NCBI GenBank assembly: GCA_034716535.1
Contig: JAYEJW010000636.1
Coordinates: forward strand, 1 to 21,415
Length of the DNA stretch: 21,415 nt
Source of the DNA: JAYEJW01 sp034716535
Lineage (GTDB): Bacteria > Pseudomonadota > Gammaproteobacteria > Chromatiales > Chromatiaceae
Direction: 5' to 3'
Below are positions 1-7,978 of this stretch, piece by piece (position 1 is the stretch's first letter; every line of letters begins with the position of its first letter). A program made the position numbers and the translations under genes. The notes beneath the pieces are model-generated. The model was not told the origin of the DNA. It saw nothing but the letters and a program-made list of their open reading frames with translations, and did no database searches.

Positions 1-155
1 CCACAGAATGCAAGCGTTATTATTTCATATGCATGGCTACATTATGAAAAATTACAAATGGCGAAAAGTCAGTGACCACGGGGGCTAGCGGCTGAAATTG
101 GCTAGTTTCGGAGGGGTAAAGTCCGTTTAGAGCTGACTGAAAGCGTAGTTCCAAC

Positions 156-211
156 GTCCGTCCGCGCCCTGGGAAAAATGGTTTGGGCGCGGTGATGATG
201 CGGGGACGGAC
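156..211. other. Nested inverted repeat in the gene-free left edge
   Basis: No gene is visible in bases 1-233. The first 60 bases are AT-rich compared with everything after them. Within the stretch, CCGCGCCC (162-169) pairs perfectly with GGGCGCGG (185-192) across a 15-base loop. An outer arm GTCCGT (156-161) can pair with ACGGAC (206-211), leaving a bulge on the right side. The structure lies just downstream of the histidine kinase stop on the minus strand, so it could act as a 3' end structure. No T-run follows it in either direction, so a classic intrinsic terminator is not supported. Confidence 0.4.
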
Positions 212-233
212 AGAAGGCTCGGGTGAGGGCCGG

Positions 234-1376
234 TCACCTGCATGCAGGTACCGGAACGAAAAAACGCAGCTTGGTGCCGGCGCCCGGGTGCGACTCTATC
301 TCCATAGCCCCACCGGCCAATTTCGTACGCTCTTCCATCGACAACAGCCCAAAGGCGTCATGATTGAGCCGATCTCTTAAGCGCTCGTTCACGTCAAAGC
401 CACAACCGTCGTCTGCGATATCCAACGTCAGACGGGTGCCCTCACATCTCAGCTCGACACTGACCCGCGACGCCCGGGCATGCTTCTTTGCGTTGTTGAG
501 CGCTTCTTGAACGATACAGTAGAGTGTGGCTTCCAGGGCCGCCGGGAGCTCGAGGTCCAGGTCGTGACTCTCGAAAGCCACCTCCATATCGGCGGACTGC
601 GCGATGCGGTCCACGAATCGCTCGATCGCCCCGACCAGGCCGACGCGGCAAAGCTCTTTCGGGTAAAGGTTGTAAACGAGCTCCCGCAGTTTCTCGAGTC
701 CCTCTCGAAGCCCCACCTGGAGATCCGCGAGCTCGGATCGAGTCTTCTCCAGATCCTGGCTCAGTGCGAGCTCTGCCATCTGGAGCCGGAGAATATAGTC
801 TGAGAACAAGTGGCCGACGCCGTCGTGGATGTCGCGGCCAATTCGACGCCGCTCCCGCTCCTGCCCGGCGAGAATCTTCAGGTTGACCTCGTGGACCTGC
901 TCCATCTCCGCGACCTTGTGGGTGAGCACCCGCAACCGGTGCGACGACAGCTTGAGCAGCCAAAGGGCCATCTCGGGCACCTCATGCAGCAGCTCCACCA
1001 CCTTGCCGCGTGAAATAACAAACAGCTCTGTTGGCTCTCGAGCGCTCGTGCTCGCGCTTGCGCTCGCGCTTCGACGCGTTTCGTCGAGCAGGGCCATTTC
1101 TCCGAAGATTTCACCGCTTCCGAGGCGGTTTAGGAGCCGCTCGGTCCCATCCAATCCCTTGCTTGTAATATCGATTGATCCGGTGCGGATGAAATAAGCG
1201 GCATCGCCTCGATCACCTTCTTCGAAGACCGTCTCGCTCGGAGCAAGGCGGCACACCGGAACGCCCGCATCGACGAGTACCTCTTCGAGGTACTCGGACA
1301 ATGATTTTCCGTCCAGGGTTGGAGACAGTAGAGAAGGAGCGGGCGAGTCGGAGCCGGCTTTTTCTTTGACTGGCAT
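234..1376 (-). CDS. Cyclic-nucleotide-binding-domain histidine kinase (NarL/DegS-type)
   Basis: A soluble two-component sensor kinase of about 380 residues. The N-terminal half is a cyclic-nucleotide-binding (Crp-like) domain, roughly residues 35-140, with the phosphate-binding cassette GEIFGEMALLDETRRS at about 88-103. A charged helix leads to a HisKA_3-type dimerisation box, RRRIGRDIHDGVGH, with the phospho-acceptor His near 184. An HATPase_c domain follows, with N-box EALNNAKKHA (about 291-300), G1 DDGCGFD (about 322-328) and G2 GAGTKL (about 365-370). No membrane segment is seen, so the signal is probably an intracellular cyclic nucleotide or similar effector. I chose the ATG at 1376 because AGAGG lies 6 bases upstream; the reading frame stays open to 1607, but that extension has no domain and crosses a terminator-like hairpin. 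HisKA_3 kinases usually pair with NarL-type response regulators; none is in the window, though one could lie beyond the left edge. The nucleotide cyclase at 5555-7852 is a plausible signal source. The cassette contains an unusual Ser-Ala repeat. Confidence 0.9.
   Translation of the reverse strand: MPVKEKAGSDSPAPSLLSPTLDGKSLSEYLEEVLVDAGVPVCRLAPSETVFEEGDRGDAAYFIRTGSIDITSKGLDGTERLLNRLGSGEIFGEMALLDETRRSASASASTSAREPTELFVISRGKVVELLHEVPEMALWLLKLSSHRLRVLTHKVAEMEQVHEVNLKILAGQERERRRIGRDIHDGVGHLFSDYILRLQMAELALSQDLEKTRSELADLQVGLREGLEKLRELVYNLYPKELCRVGLVGAIERFVDRIAQSADMEVAFESHDLDLELPAALEATLYCIVQEALNNAKKHARASRVSVELRCEGTRLTLDIADDGCGFDVNERLRDRLNHDAFGLLSMEERTKLAGGAMEIESHPGAGTKLRFFVPVPACR
1042..1071. repeat. 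Five tandem hexamers inside the kinase CNB domain
   Basis: Five hexamers of the pattern GYGCTY (GCGCTC, GTGCTC, GCGCTT, GCGCTC, GCGCTT) lie head to tail and in frame. On the coding (minus) strand they encode alternating Ser and Ala/Thr directly after the phosphate-binding arginines. From the conserved R-S-A to T-E-L, the stretch is about four residues longer than the usual family spacing, which equals two hexamer units. Confidence 0.75.
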
Positions 1377-1499
1377 AACAGGCCTCTTCATGCTTTCTAC
1401 GGATTCCACTAGAGGAAAGGAGCCGATGCAGATAGGCCTGTACCTTGGACGCGCGTGAGACGAATCGATGGTCGGGAGACAGAAAACCAGATGAACCGG

Positions 1500-1532
1500 T
1501 ACCCCGATAAAGACCCCATCCACGATGGGGTC
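1500..1532 (-). terminator. Candidate intrinsic terminator after the small gene
   Basis: GACCCCATC (1512-1520) and GATGGGGTC (1524-1532) form a perfect 9-bp stem with a 3-base loop. Read on the minus strand, the stem is followed by TTTAT, a short T-run. It starts 23 bases beyond the stop of the 73-aa gene at 1556-1777. It would separate that gene from the kinase downstream, implying a separate kinase promoter. The T-run is short, so termination may be partial. Confidence 0.55.
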
Positions 1533-1555
1533 GAAAACACAAGAAACGTACCCGT

Positions 1556-1777
1556 CTAGCAGGGAATCACGTGCCAGCTCCCTCCATAGAAGACCAGCCG
1601 GTAGCAAGAGCCCTCAACCTCCAAGACGGTGATGCTCTCCGCCTTCACAACCTTACCGGAGCCGATAATGTCGCGAAGGTCCCGTTTGTCCGGCTCGACC
1701 TTCTTTCCATACTCGTTGTAGATCTCCAGATTGCCCTGGCTGTCAAAACCCATGCTAGGTCGTCTCGTCGTTTCCAT
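1556..1777 (-). CDS. Small conserved-looking hypothetical protein, 73 aa
   Basis: The family is not recognised. The product is a small soluble protein without a signal peptide or membrane segment. It is mildly charged, with a central SGKVVKAESITVLEVEG segment and an aromatic C-terminus (YRLVFYGGSWHVIPC) that looks like beta strands ending in a Cys. The start at 1777 is the second of two adjacent ATGs. It is chosen because a strong GGAGG sits 5 bases upstream, while the first ATG (1780) would be only 2 bases away and upstream codons lack such a site. The good ribosome site and the terminator-like hairpin after the stop support a real gene. It lies 117 bases downstream of the FecR-barrel gene on the same strand and before the kinase. 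Confidence 0.65.
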   Translation of the reverse strand: METTRRPSMGFDSQGNLEIYNEYGKKVEPDKRDLRDIIGSGKVVKAESITVLEVEGSCYRLVFYGGSWHVIPC

Positions 1778-1817
1778 CATTGCCTCCCATCGTATTTTGG
1801 TGGGGTTGTCAAGCACA

Positions 1818-1845
1818 TCGGGAACGGTGCCGAGGATGTTCCCGA
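1818..1845. other. Hairpin between the FecR-barrel gene and the small gene
   Basis: TCGGGAAC (1818-1825) and GTTCCCGA (1838-1845) form a perfect 8-bp stem with a 12-base loop. It lies about 50 bases past the stop of the large FecR-barrel gene on the minus strand. No T-run follows on the minus strand, so it may be an mRNA-processing or 3'-stabilising structure rather than a terminator. Confidence 0.4.
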
Positions 1846-1894
1846 ATCTTTCTCGATTATTCGGTGGCGACGCCTCTCGGAGAGATCGTTGCTT

Positions 1895-4800
1895 TTAGTA
1901 AAAGTACAGGTTCAGTTTAGCCAGTAATAGGCGATCCGGATACAGGGTGGGTACGTTCGGATCCGGCTCCTGGAAGCGGAACTCCTCATTGAGGAGGTTC
2001 TTCGCCTCGAGGCTCAGGAAGCCGTATCGCTTGGGCAGACGATAGACCAGCGCTGCATCCACCAACCAGAAGCTATCCCCATCATCCTCGCTGATCCCGG
2101 TGAGGGTATCGAAAAGGTCGATGTCCTGGTCTACGAACGTGGAGGTTACCCCGGCCGACAGTCCCCCGTGGGAGAAGAAACGCAGCGAAATGGGTACCCG
2201 TTGCGTCGTGAGCTTCGAAGCGCCGTTGACAAAGAACTTGTCTCCATAATCCAACTTCTCATAGTCGTAGGCCACGGAGAACGCCCAATTCCTGTCAAGC
2301 GCCCAATTGAGATACGCCTGGCCGACGTCTTCCCGCCATTTGACGTCCTCGGCTACGTCGAAAATCAGGAAAGGCACCTTTATGTCTCTGCGCGTAAAGG
2401 ATCCCCCCGCAAAAAGACGGGTGGAAAACTTGTGGTCGAGCGCAACTCCGAAGACATCGGATTCAGAGCCCGAGGAATCGTCGAAAAGCTGGTTGAAGCC
2501 CGCCACCTGGGTCGGTTCGATCGTCTGGTTCTCCGGTTGGGGTAGTGCCAGCGCGGGCTCCGCCGGATCCGAGCCCACACAACGCGTGGTCTGGAAGGCG
2601 GCGGCTCGAACCTGGGTGCCGTGCGTCGCCTCCCAGACTAGACCCAACTTCGGGTCAAACTGGGAGCGTTCACGAAACGGGGTCTTGCAGTCGTTGAGAT
2701 TGGCCCCGGCCTGGAGCGTCAGGGCATCGTTTAACGCATACGCAGAGTAGAGATACGCCTTCGCATTCCGAAAGTCGTCGTCGTCGTCGATGGGGAAAAC
2801 GAGCGGAGGAAACGGCGGCGGAAAGAGGGCCAGGGTGATCTCCCCCTTGATTTCTGGCTTGACTGTCAGATAGCCCAGGCCGCTGATCAGGTTGAAACTC
2901 TCACCCTCATAGACGTGCTGCAGCTCTGTCGAGAGGGACCGGCTTTCCGTCTCGGCATCGAACGTAAAGGCTGGAGGCCGCTCGTCGACGTCCCGCTTGC
3001 TGAAATCGGAGTCCTCTCCGATGACTGAACCGATCAGCTTGGATCTGGGCGAGAACTCATACCGTCCGCCGAGCCGCAGGGTATCCGACGTGCGCTCGAA
3101 TCTTAATGCGGTCGAGAAGTTTTCCGGATCGAAGCGCAGGACCGTGTCGCCGAGGTCCGCCTCATAGCGACGGTACTCGAGCTGGAGGCTCGCCCGCGGT
3201 GACGGGGAGACCTGGAAGAACAGGTTGTACAGGTCCTGGGTTTGATCCGCATTCGGGCGGAAGCCGTCCGTTTCGAAATGAAACTGCCCGAGACCGAGGG
3301 AGTAGATCCCCGACACGGCGGAGAGCGCGAGGTCATCGGCAAAGGTTTCGTCGCCACCGACGAGGAGGCTGGCCTGCAACTGGACACCGTCTCGCGCGAA
3401 CAAGGGGTTGTATTCGTTGGGGCCTACCAACGTCGGGCCCGCAGTTCGTATGATGCCCAGGTTCGACTGGGCCAATTGCGGTTGAATCGGGTTGAGATTC
3501 AGCGGTTGCCACAGCTGGCTCTGAAGAAACTCCGATGTGCGCGCCACCTCGAATCGGGGCTTGGCCGCGTATGCGTCGGCAAGAAAGCGGTGGGCCGAGA
3601 AGTTTGCCGGACTCTCGTTTACCGAGGTCCAGCCCTCTACCAGAGCCAACTGCTCGAAGCCAAGATCCCCGTAGATGCGCGCCTGGCTTGCGCTGCGCGC
3701 CGCGAGATCGGAGTCGAGCGCAAGACTCGAGCGATAAACCGCGCGGTTGTCGTTCAGCGCGATCGAGCGCTCGATCTCCTCCAAGGCTTCGACGGGCCGA
3801 TTATCCGTCTGCTTGCGTATGGCGTCGTAAAACCAGGGCGTGGGGTCGTTCGGGTCGAGCTCCTTGGCGCGCTTGTACTCGATCCCCGCCCAGGCGTCGC
3901 GTTTCTCGTCGTAGTAGGCCTTACCCAGATAGCTTCGAATGATCGAGGTGCCGGGGTCGAGGGTCGCGGCGATCTCGATCTCCCGTCTGCCTTCGTTGCG
4001 CCGGCCTCTCTGAATCATTGAGATTCCGAGGCCCAGCCGTGGCAGCGGGTCCGACTGATCGAGCGCGATCGCCCGCTCGAAGCTGTCGGCGGCGTTGTCG
4101 GCATCGAAGCGCAGGAGCTGAGCAAAGCCCAGGGTGGTCTGTGTGCGGGAGAGGTCCGGGTTGAGCGTTGTCGACTGCTCCGCCGCCGTGCGAGCCCCAT
4201 CGAGGTTGCCCAAGGCGAGGTCGAGCTCGGCGAGCCGCGCCCAGGCAAGGGCGTTGTCCACCTCGAGCTCCGTGGCGGATTGTGCGCTCTTGCGTGCCCG
4301 ATCGAGATTGAAACGCGACTGGTACAGGTAAGACAGGGCGATACGCGGCGCCGCAGCCTTAGCCGAGAGATCGGCGCCCTTCTTCGCGAGCCGTTCGGCC
4401 TCTTCCGGTCGGTTCAGTACCAGGGCCACGATGGACTGCAAGGCCAGCGCGGTACCGTTTGCGGAATCGCGTTTCAAGGCTTCGTCGAGATCGCGTCTTG
4501 CCGGTATCACCTGACCGACATAGAGCAGGATCGAGGCCCGAAGCGCGTAAAATTCGGCGCTTCGACGCTTTGGGGGGACCTGGTCGAGAGAGGCAAGGGC
4601 CCCGGGGACGTCCCCGCGATTGAACTGATCGATGGCGCCGCGGATCTCTGTGGGGACGTCCTGGGGCCTGTACTCGGTTACCGGCGGGTAGTAGAGCGCC
4701 CATTCGACCTGATCGCGGGGTCTGGCGATCAAGACCTTTTGCGGCGCCTGGTCCGGGCCCGCCACCGCGGCCTCGCCGCTCGCGAGCCGCAACTCGCCCG

Positions 4801-5296
4801 CCTGGTTGGCTACTCTGACGAGCCCCTCGAAGACTGCAACGCCCGACTCCTTGCTCGGAGCTGCATGAACGAGGAACTCCGTGCCCTCGACCGCCGCGTT
4901 GACGAAAGGCGTCTTGATCTTCAGCATCCGGGGGACGCGGCTGAGGAAGTAGCCGAGGCCCTTGATCAGCTCGACAACCGAAGTCTCTTCGCTCTCCGGC
5001 TCGGGGAAGGTGATGCTGGTCCGCTGATTGAGGCGCACCATGGTGTCGCTCGGCAGAACGATTGCGGCACGGCTGTTTGCGCCGATGTGCAGCGAGCCGC
5101 CGGGGCACAACAGGCGATCCCTGCGGACCTGAACGGGGGCAGCATCCGCGTCGGTCTTGAGCTCGACCTGACCCTCGACGGAAACCAGTCGCGCGGCCCA
5201 TTGGTCGCATGGCGCTTGCGCCACCGAGGGGACCACGTGCCCAACAAGGACAAGCCCCAACGCGAGCATGACGGCACGTGGCCGGCGCCTTCTCAT
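1895..5296 (-). CDS. FecR domain-TPR-outer-membrane beta-barrel fusion protein
   Basis: A secreted protein of 1133 residues with three parts. A basic n-region MRRRRPR and hydrophobic core ending in AQA give a Sec signal peptide (about 1-28). Residues about 33-165 are a FecR-like domain (VSVEGQVELK, LCPGGSLHIGANSRAAIVL, then NAAVEGTEFLV). Residues about 223-515 are TPR repeats (for example ALAWARLAELDLALGNLDGA and the following NPDLSRTQTTLGFAQLL). From about 600 to the end are alternating amphipathic strands typical of a TonB-dependent-receptor barrel, finishing in the aromatic tail LNLYFY seen in Omp85-inserted proteins. No plug domain or TonB box is evident, so it is not an ordinary siderophore receptor. 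The start at 5296 is chosen for GGGAGA just upstream and because the signal peptide begins there; the frame is open to 5422. It lies 258 bases downstream of the CHASE2-cyclase gene, a neighbour often found with FecR proteins. The ligand is unknown. Confidence 0.88.
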   Translation of the reverse strand: MRRRRPRAVMLALGLVLVGHVVPSVAQAPCDQWAARLVSVEGQVELKTDADAAPVQVRRDRLLCPGGSLHIGANSRAAIVLPSDTMVRLNQRTSITFPEPESEETSVVELIKGLGYFLSRVPRMLKIKTPFVNAAVEGTEFLVHAAPSKESGVAVFEGLVRVANQAGELRLASGEAAVAGPDQAPQKVLIARPRDQVEWALYYPPVTEYRPQDVPTEIRGAIDQFNRGDVPGALASLDQVPPKRRSAEFYALRASILLYVGQVIPARRDLDEALKRDSANGTALALQSIVALVLNRPEEAERLAKKGADLSAKAAAPRIALSYLYQSRFNLDRARKSAQSATELEVDNALAWARLAELDLALGNLDGARTAAEQSTTLNPDLSRTQTTLGFAQLLRFDADNAADSFERAIALDQSDPLPRLGLGISMIQRGRRNEGRREIEIAATLDPGTSIIRSYLGKAYYDEKRDAWAGIEYKRAKELDPNDPTPWFYDAIRKQTDNRPVEALEEIERSIALNDNRAVYRSSLALDSDLAARSASQARIYGDLGFEQLALVEGWTSVNESPANFSAHRFLADAYAAKPRFEVARTSEFLQSQLWQPLNLNPIQPQLAQSNLGIIRTAGPTLVGPNEYNPLFARDGVQLQASLLVGGDETFADDLALSAVSGIYSLGLGQFHFETDGFRPNADQTQDLYNLFFQVSPSPRASLQLEYRRYEADLGDTVLRFDPENFSTALRFERTSDTLRLGGRYEFSPRSKLIGSVIGEDSDFSKRDVDERPPAFTFDAETESRSLSTELQHVYEGESFNLISGLGYLTVKPEIKGEITLALFPPPFPPLVFPIDDDDDFRNAKAYLYSAYALNDALTLQAGANLNDCKTPFRERSQFDPKLGLVWEATHGTQVRAAAFQTTRCVGSDPAEPALALPQPENQTIEPTQVAGFNQLFDDSSGSESDVFGVALDHKFSTRLFAGGSFTRRDIKVPFLIFDVAEDVKWREDVGQAYLNWALDRNWAFSVAYDYEKLDYGDKFFVNGASKLTTQRVPISLRFFSHGGLSAGVTSTFVDQDIDLFDTLTGISEDDGDSFWLVDAALVYRLPKRYGFLSLEAKNLLNEEFRFQEPDPNVPTLYPDRLLLAKLNLYFY

Positions 5297-5489
5297 TGTT
5301 CTCTCCCGGAGTCCCGGAGAATTAGCGCAAGTAGGGCGCACGGGCGCGCCGTACCGCGTAACCGGATCGAAACCCCTGTGTCTTGCCGAAGCCACGGCAA
5401 TTTCAAGAAACAGTTTGAGCAACGCGCACTCCGCCCTGTTGTTGCTGCTTCAGGGTCTCTAACGGCTGCGTGTTTGCGGGATTGAGGTT

Positions 5490-5498
5490 TTTATACCA
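5490..5498 (-). promoter_or_regulatory. Candidate extended -10 promoter for the FecR-barrel gene
   Basis: On the minus strand the sequence reads TGGTATAAA, an extended -10 element (TGn plus TATAAA), within a short AT-rich island of the 258-base gap between the cyclase and FecR-barrel genes. No convincing -35 hexamer is seen at 17 bases, which is tolerated for extended -10 promoters. It would give a leader of roughly 185 bases before the chosen ATG. Confidence 0.4.
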
Positions 5499-5554
5499 AG
5501 AAAACTGTTGAATTGCAGCCCAAGATCGTTCGGCGCTTGTCTTGCTTTGTTACC

Positions 5555-7852
5555 TTATTTGGTCGCCAGCGTTACGACTCCGGACCAGCCCTGCGTCGGC
5601 GGCTCAGCGAGGTAGCGGCGGCAAAGAGCGAGGTAGTACGTCGTTGGGCCGTCGCGGCCATGCTCTTTCTCGATCGCCTCGAACCAACGCAGCGCCTCCT
5701 TCCAGCTGCCCGCGTAGAAGGCCTCCAGGCCCTGGGCGAAGGTGTGTCGAAGCCAATCGGTCGCATCTTCGTTTCGGTCGCGAACTGCCATCAGCTCGAA
5801 GATCGAGAGCGGACGCGTCTTGCCCTTGAGCACGAAGCGTCCGACCTCGCGTGTGTGGAATCCGTTCAGATCGGCGATTACGTCCGCGGACACGAGCAGC
5901 CGGGTCCCCAAGTGCTTGCTTAGCCCTTCAATGCGAGAGGCGGTGTTCACGATGTCCCCCACCGGACGATACTCGAAGTGATCGACCGCACCCACGTGCC
6001 CCAGGACGAGCTCGCCGCAGTGCAGTCCCAGCCGGGTGGGGAGACGATGCTCCGGGTTGCGGTGGTTGAAGTCTGCCACCGCGTCCAGGATCGAGAGCGC
6101 CGCTTCGCAGGCCCGCTGCCGTAGCTCGGGCCGCTCGTTTCCGGCGGCCCAGATCGCAAACATGGCATCGCCGATCACGTCGGCCACCACGCCGTCACGG
6201 CTCCTGATGGGGGGAAAGACGGCCGCGTAGTAGTCGTTCATGAAGCGCTTGAGCGCCGCCGGATCGAGGCGCTCCGCAAGTGCCGCGTACTGCTCACCGT
6301 CGGATGCGAGGCAGATGCCGTACGCGTGCTCGGTGGAGGCCCTGAAGTCGTCGATGCCGCGGGCCAGTTGGTCCACCACGGGAAGCGGCAAATGCATGCC
6401 GAACGCACGGCGAATGTTCTCGCGCTCCCGATGCACATCTCGGTAGCGCCACAGAAGAGCCCCGAGAATCGCCACCGGCAGCTGGACGAGCAACGGCGTA
6501 ACCAGAGGCATCCACAGCTGGGCCTGCGTGAACGCGGACAACGCGATCCCGAAGTAGGCGCCGCCGGCTCCGACGCCGGCCAGCGGGATCCAACCGCCGG
6601 GGAGCCATCGCAGGCTGAGCCCGAGCAGGATGCCCCAGACGACAAGCAGTGCCAGCTCCCACAGGGGCGCGAGCGGACGGACCGGGCGTCGCTCCAGAAG
6701 GTTCGCAAACGTCGTCGCGGCGATCTCGACCCCGCTGATGTCGAGACCGCTTTGCCCCGTGTGCGCGGTGTAGAATCCGTCCCTCTGTTCCGGCTGCAGA
6801 CGCGCCGCGGCCCCCACGAATACCGCGCGCCCGGCTAGATCGAGCCCCTCGAGAGCATCCCCGTCGAGGACGCGATAATAGGAGATGGTCTCGATGGTTC
6901 GCGGCGGGCCGTAATAGTTGAGATAAAGGCTGTGCTGCCCAGCGTAAGCGGAGATCAGGGCGGCCACTTCCTCGTGTTTCGGGCTTCCCGCAGGCCACGA
7001 CTCCGCGAGCTTCTCGTTCAGGCGAGTAGGCAGCCTGGGGTCGAGCTGAAGCATCCGGCGCAGCACGCGGACCCGTTCGTCGAAGCGCTCTGCCGCCCCG
7101 CCAATGCCGTCCCGGAACCGCTGATATGCCTCCGGATCCAGCTCCTCGATGAGGGACAGCAGCTCCGCATAGGCCGCCTTCGCATGCGCCTGAAAGACGA
7201 CCATCGGGAGCGTCGGTGCGCCGCCGGCCTCCGGTTTGAACAGCCACACCTGGCTGACCTTGATGGGCACCTTCGGCAGCGCGAAGGGGGCGAGGCCAAG
7301 GGCCGCGTCCGCAAGCGCGGGTATCGGGGGAACACGTTGCTCGATGATCGCCTCTCCCGGGCCGGAGGCCCCGCCCGTACCCGTCGGCACGATCTCTCTG
7401 GTCAGCAGCTCGAACAGGATGACGTTGCCCGCCCGGCGTACGGCCTCTCCAAAGGCCCGATCCCTGGCCGGATCGCGGGGATCCTGGAACATCATGTCGA
7501 AGGCGACGACGCTCGCGCCGGCTTCCTTCAGCCGGTCGAGCAGCCGGGCATGGAGGTCGCGGGGCCACTTCCTGGGATTGTTCGGCAGACCGAGGTGATC
7601 GGAAGAGGCACGGTCTATGGAAATCACCACCACGTCATGCGGTGGCTCGATGGGTCCGCGAAGCCGAAAGAGCGAGGTCAGGCCCAGGTCTTCCTCCCAT
7701 CCTTGGCCAAAGGGCGTCGCGCTGATCAGGACTCCCACCGCCACGGCGATGATCGCGGGCACCCAATGACGCCACTCCGGTCGGCGCAATCGTTTCGCGA
7801 ATTCGCTGCTCCATCGCTTGTACTTCCCCATCTCTGAGTCCCGATGCGACAT
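5555..7852 (-). CDS. CHASE2-sensor class III nucleotide cyclase
   Basis: An integral membrane signalling enzyme of 765 residues. One N-terminal membrane helix (about 31-47) precedes a periplasmic CHASE2 domain (about 50-395, with DVVVISIDRASSDHLG and VVAFDMMFQDPRDP). Three helices follow (about 397-415, 420-440, 447-468), then a class III adenylate/guanylate cyclase domain (about 508-690) and a helical TPR-like tail. Both metal-binding aspartates appear present: D518 in LASDGEQYA and D562 in VIGDAMFAIW. The transition-state pair N636/R640 is present in GDIVNTASR. However, the base-selecting positions are D558, where adenylate cyclases have Lys, and R629, where they have Asp. The product (cAMP, cGMP or another) therefore cannot be called from motifs. 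The start is uncertain: an internal ATG at 7831 is an alternative, and neither has a strong ribosome site. The gene diverges from the redox operon at 7979 across 126 bases. Confidence 0.9.
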   Translation of the reverse strand: MSHRDSEMGKYKRWSSEFAKRLRRPEWRHWVPAIIAVAVGVLISATPFGQGWEEDLGLTSLFRLRGPIEPPHDVVVISIDRASSDHLGLPNNPRKWPRDLHARLLDRLKEAGASVVAFDMMFQDPRDPARDRAFGEAVRRAGNVILFELLTREIVPTGTGGASGPGEAIIEQRVPPIPALADAALGLAPFALPKVPIKVSQVWLFKPEAGGAPTLPMVVFQAHAKAAYAELLSLIEELDPEAYQRFRDGIGGAAERFDERVRVLRRMLQLDPRLPTRLNEKLAESWPAGSPKHEEVAALISAYAGQHSLYLNYYGPPRTIETISYYRVLDGDALEGLDLAGRAVFVGAAARLQPEQRDGFYTAHTGQSGLDISGVEIAATTFANLLERRPVRPLAPLWELALLVVWGILLGLSLRWLPGGWIPLAGVGAGGAYFGIALSAFTQAQLWMPLVTPLLVQLPVAILGALLWRYRDVHRERENIRRAFGMHLPLPVVDQLARGIDDFRASTEHAYGICLASDGEQYAALAERLDPAALKRFMNDYYAAVFPPIRSRDGVVADVIGDAMFAIWAAGNERPELRQRACEAALSILDAVADFNHRNPEHRLPTRLGLHCGELVLGHVGAVDHFEYRPVGDIVNTASRIEGLSKHLGTRLLVSADVIADLNGFHTREVGRFVLKGKTRPLSIFELMAVRDRNEDATDWLRHTFAQGLEAFYAGSWKEALRWFEAIEKEHGRDGPTTYYLALCRRYLAEPPTQGWSGVVTLATK

Positions 7853-7978
7853 GTGCGGGATTTTACCTCGGCAGGGGCTCGATGATCAGGTTCTGCGCGG
7901 CTATCTGATAACACGAAACCTCTGTGCTAAGGTGGTAGGTGTACTTCGTTGCCGGGCAACCAAGAGGAACTACGGGCA

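Noticed and set aside
1377..1607. Upstream extension of the histidine kinase frame
   Set aside because: It has no domain similarity, overlaps the small gene and contains the terminator-like hairpin at 1512-1532; a good ribosome site supports the start at 1376.
1801..1820. TTGACA on the minus strand upstream of the 73-aa gene
   Set aside because: A proper -10 spacing would place the start of transcription inside or beyond the gene's own ribosome site.
4280..5485. A 401-codon open frame on the plus strand opposite the FecR-barrel gene
   Set aside because: The minus strand encodes a clear signal peptide, FecR and TPR sequence here; the plus frame shows no motif.
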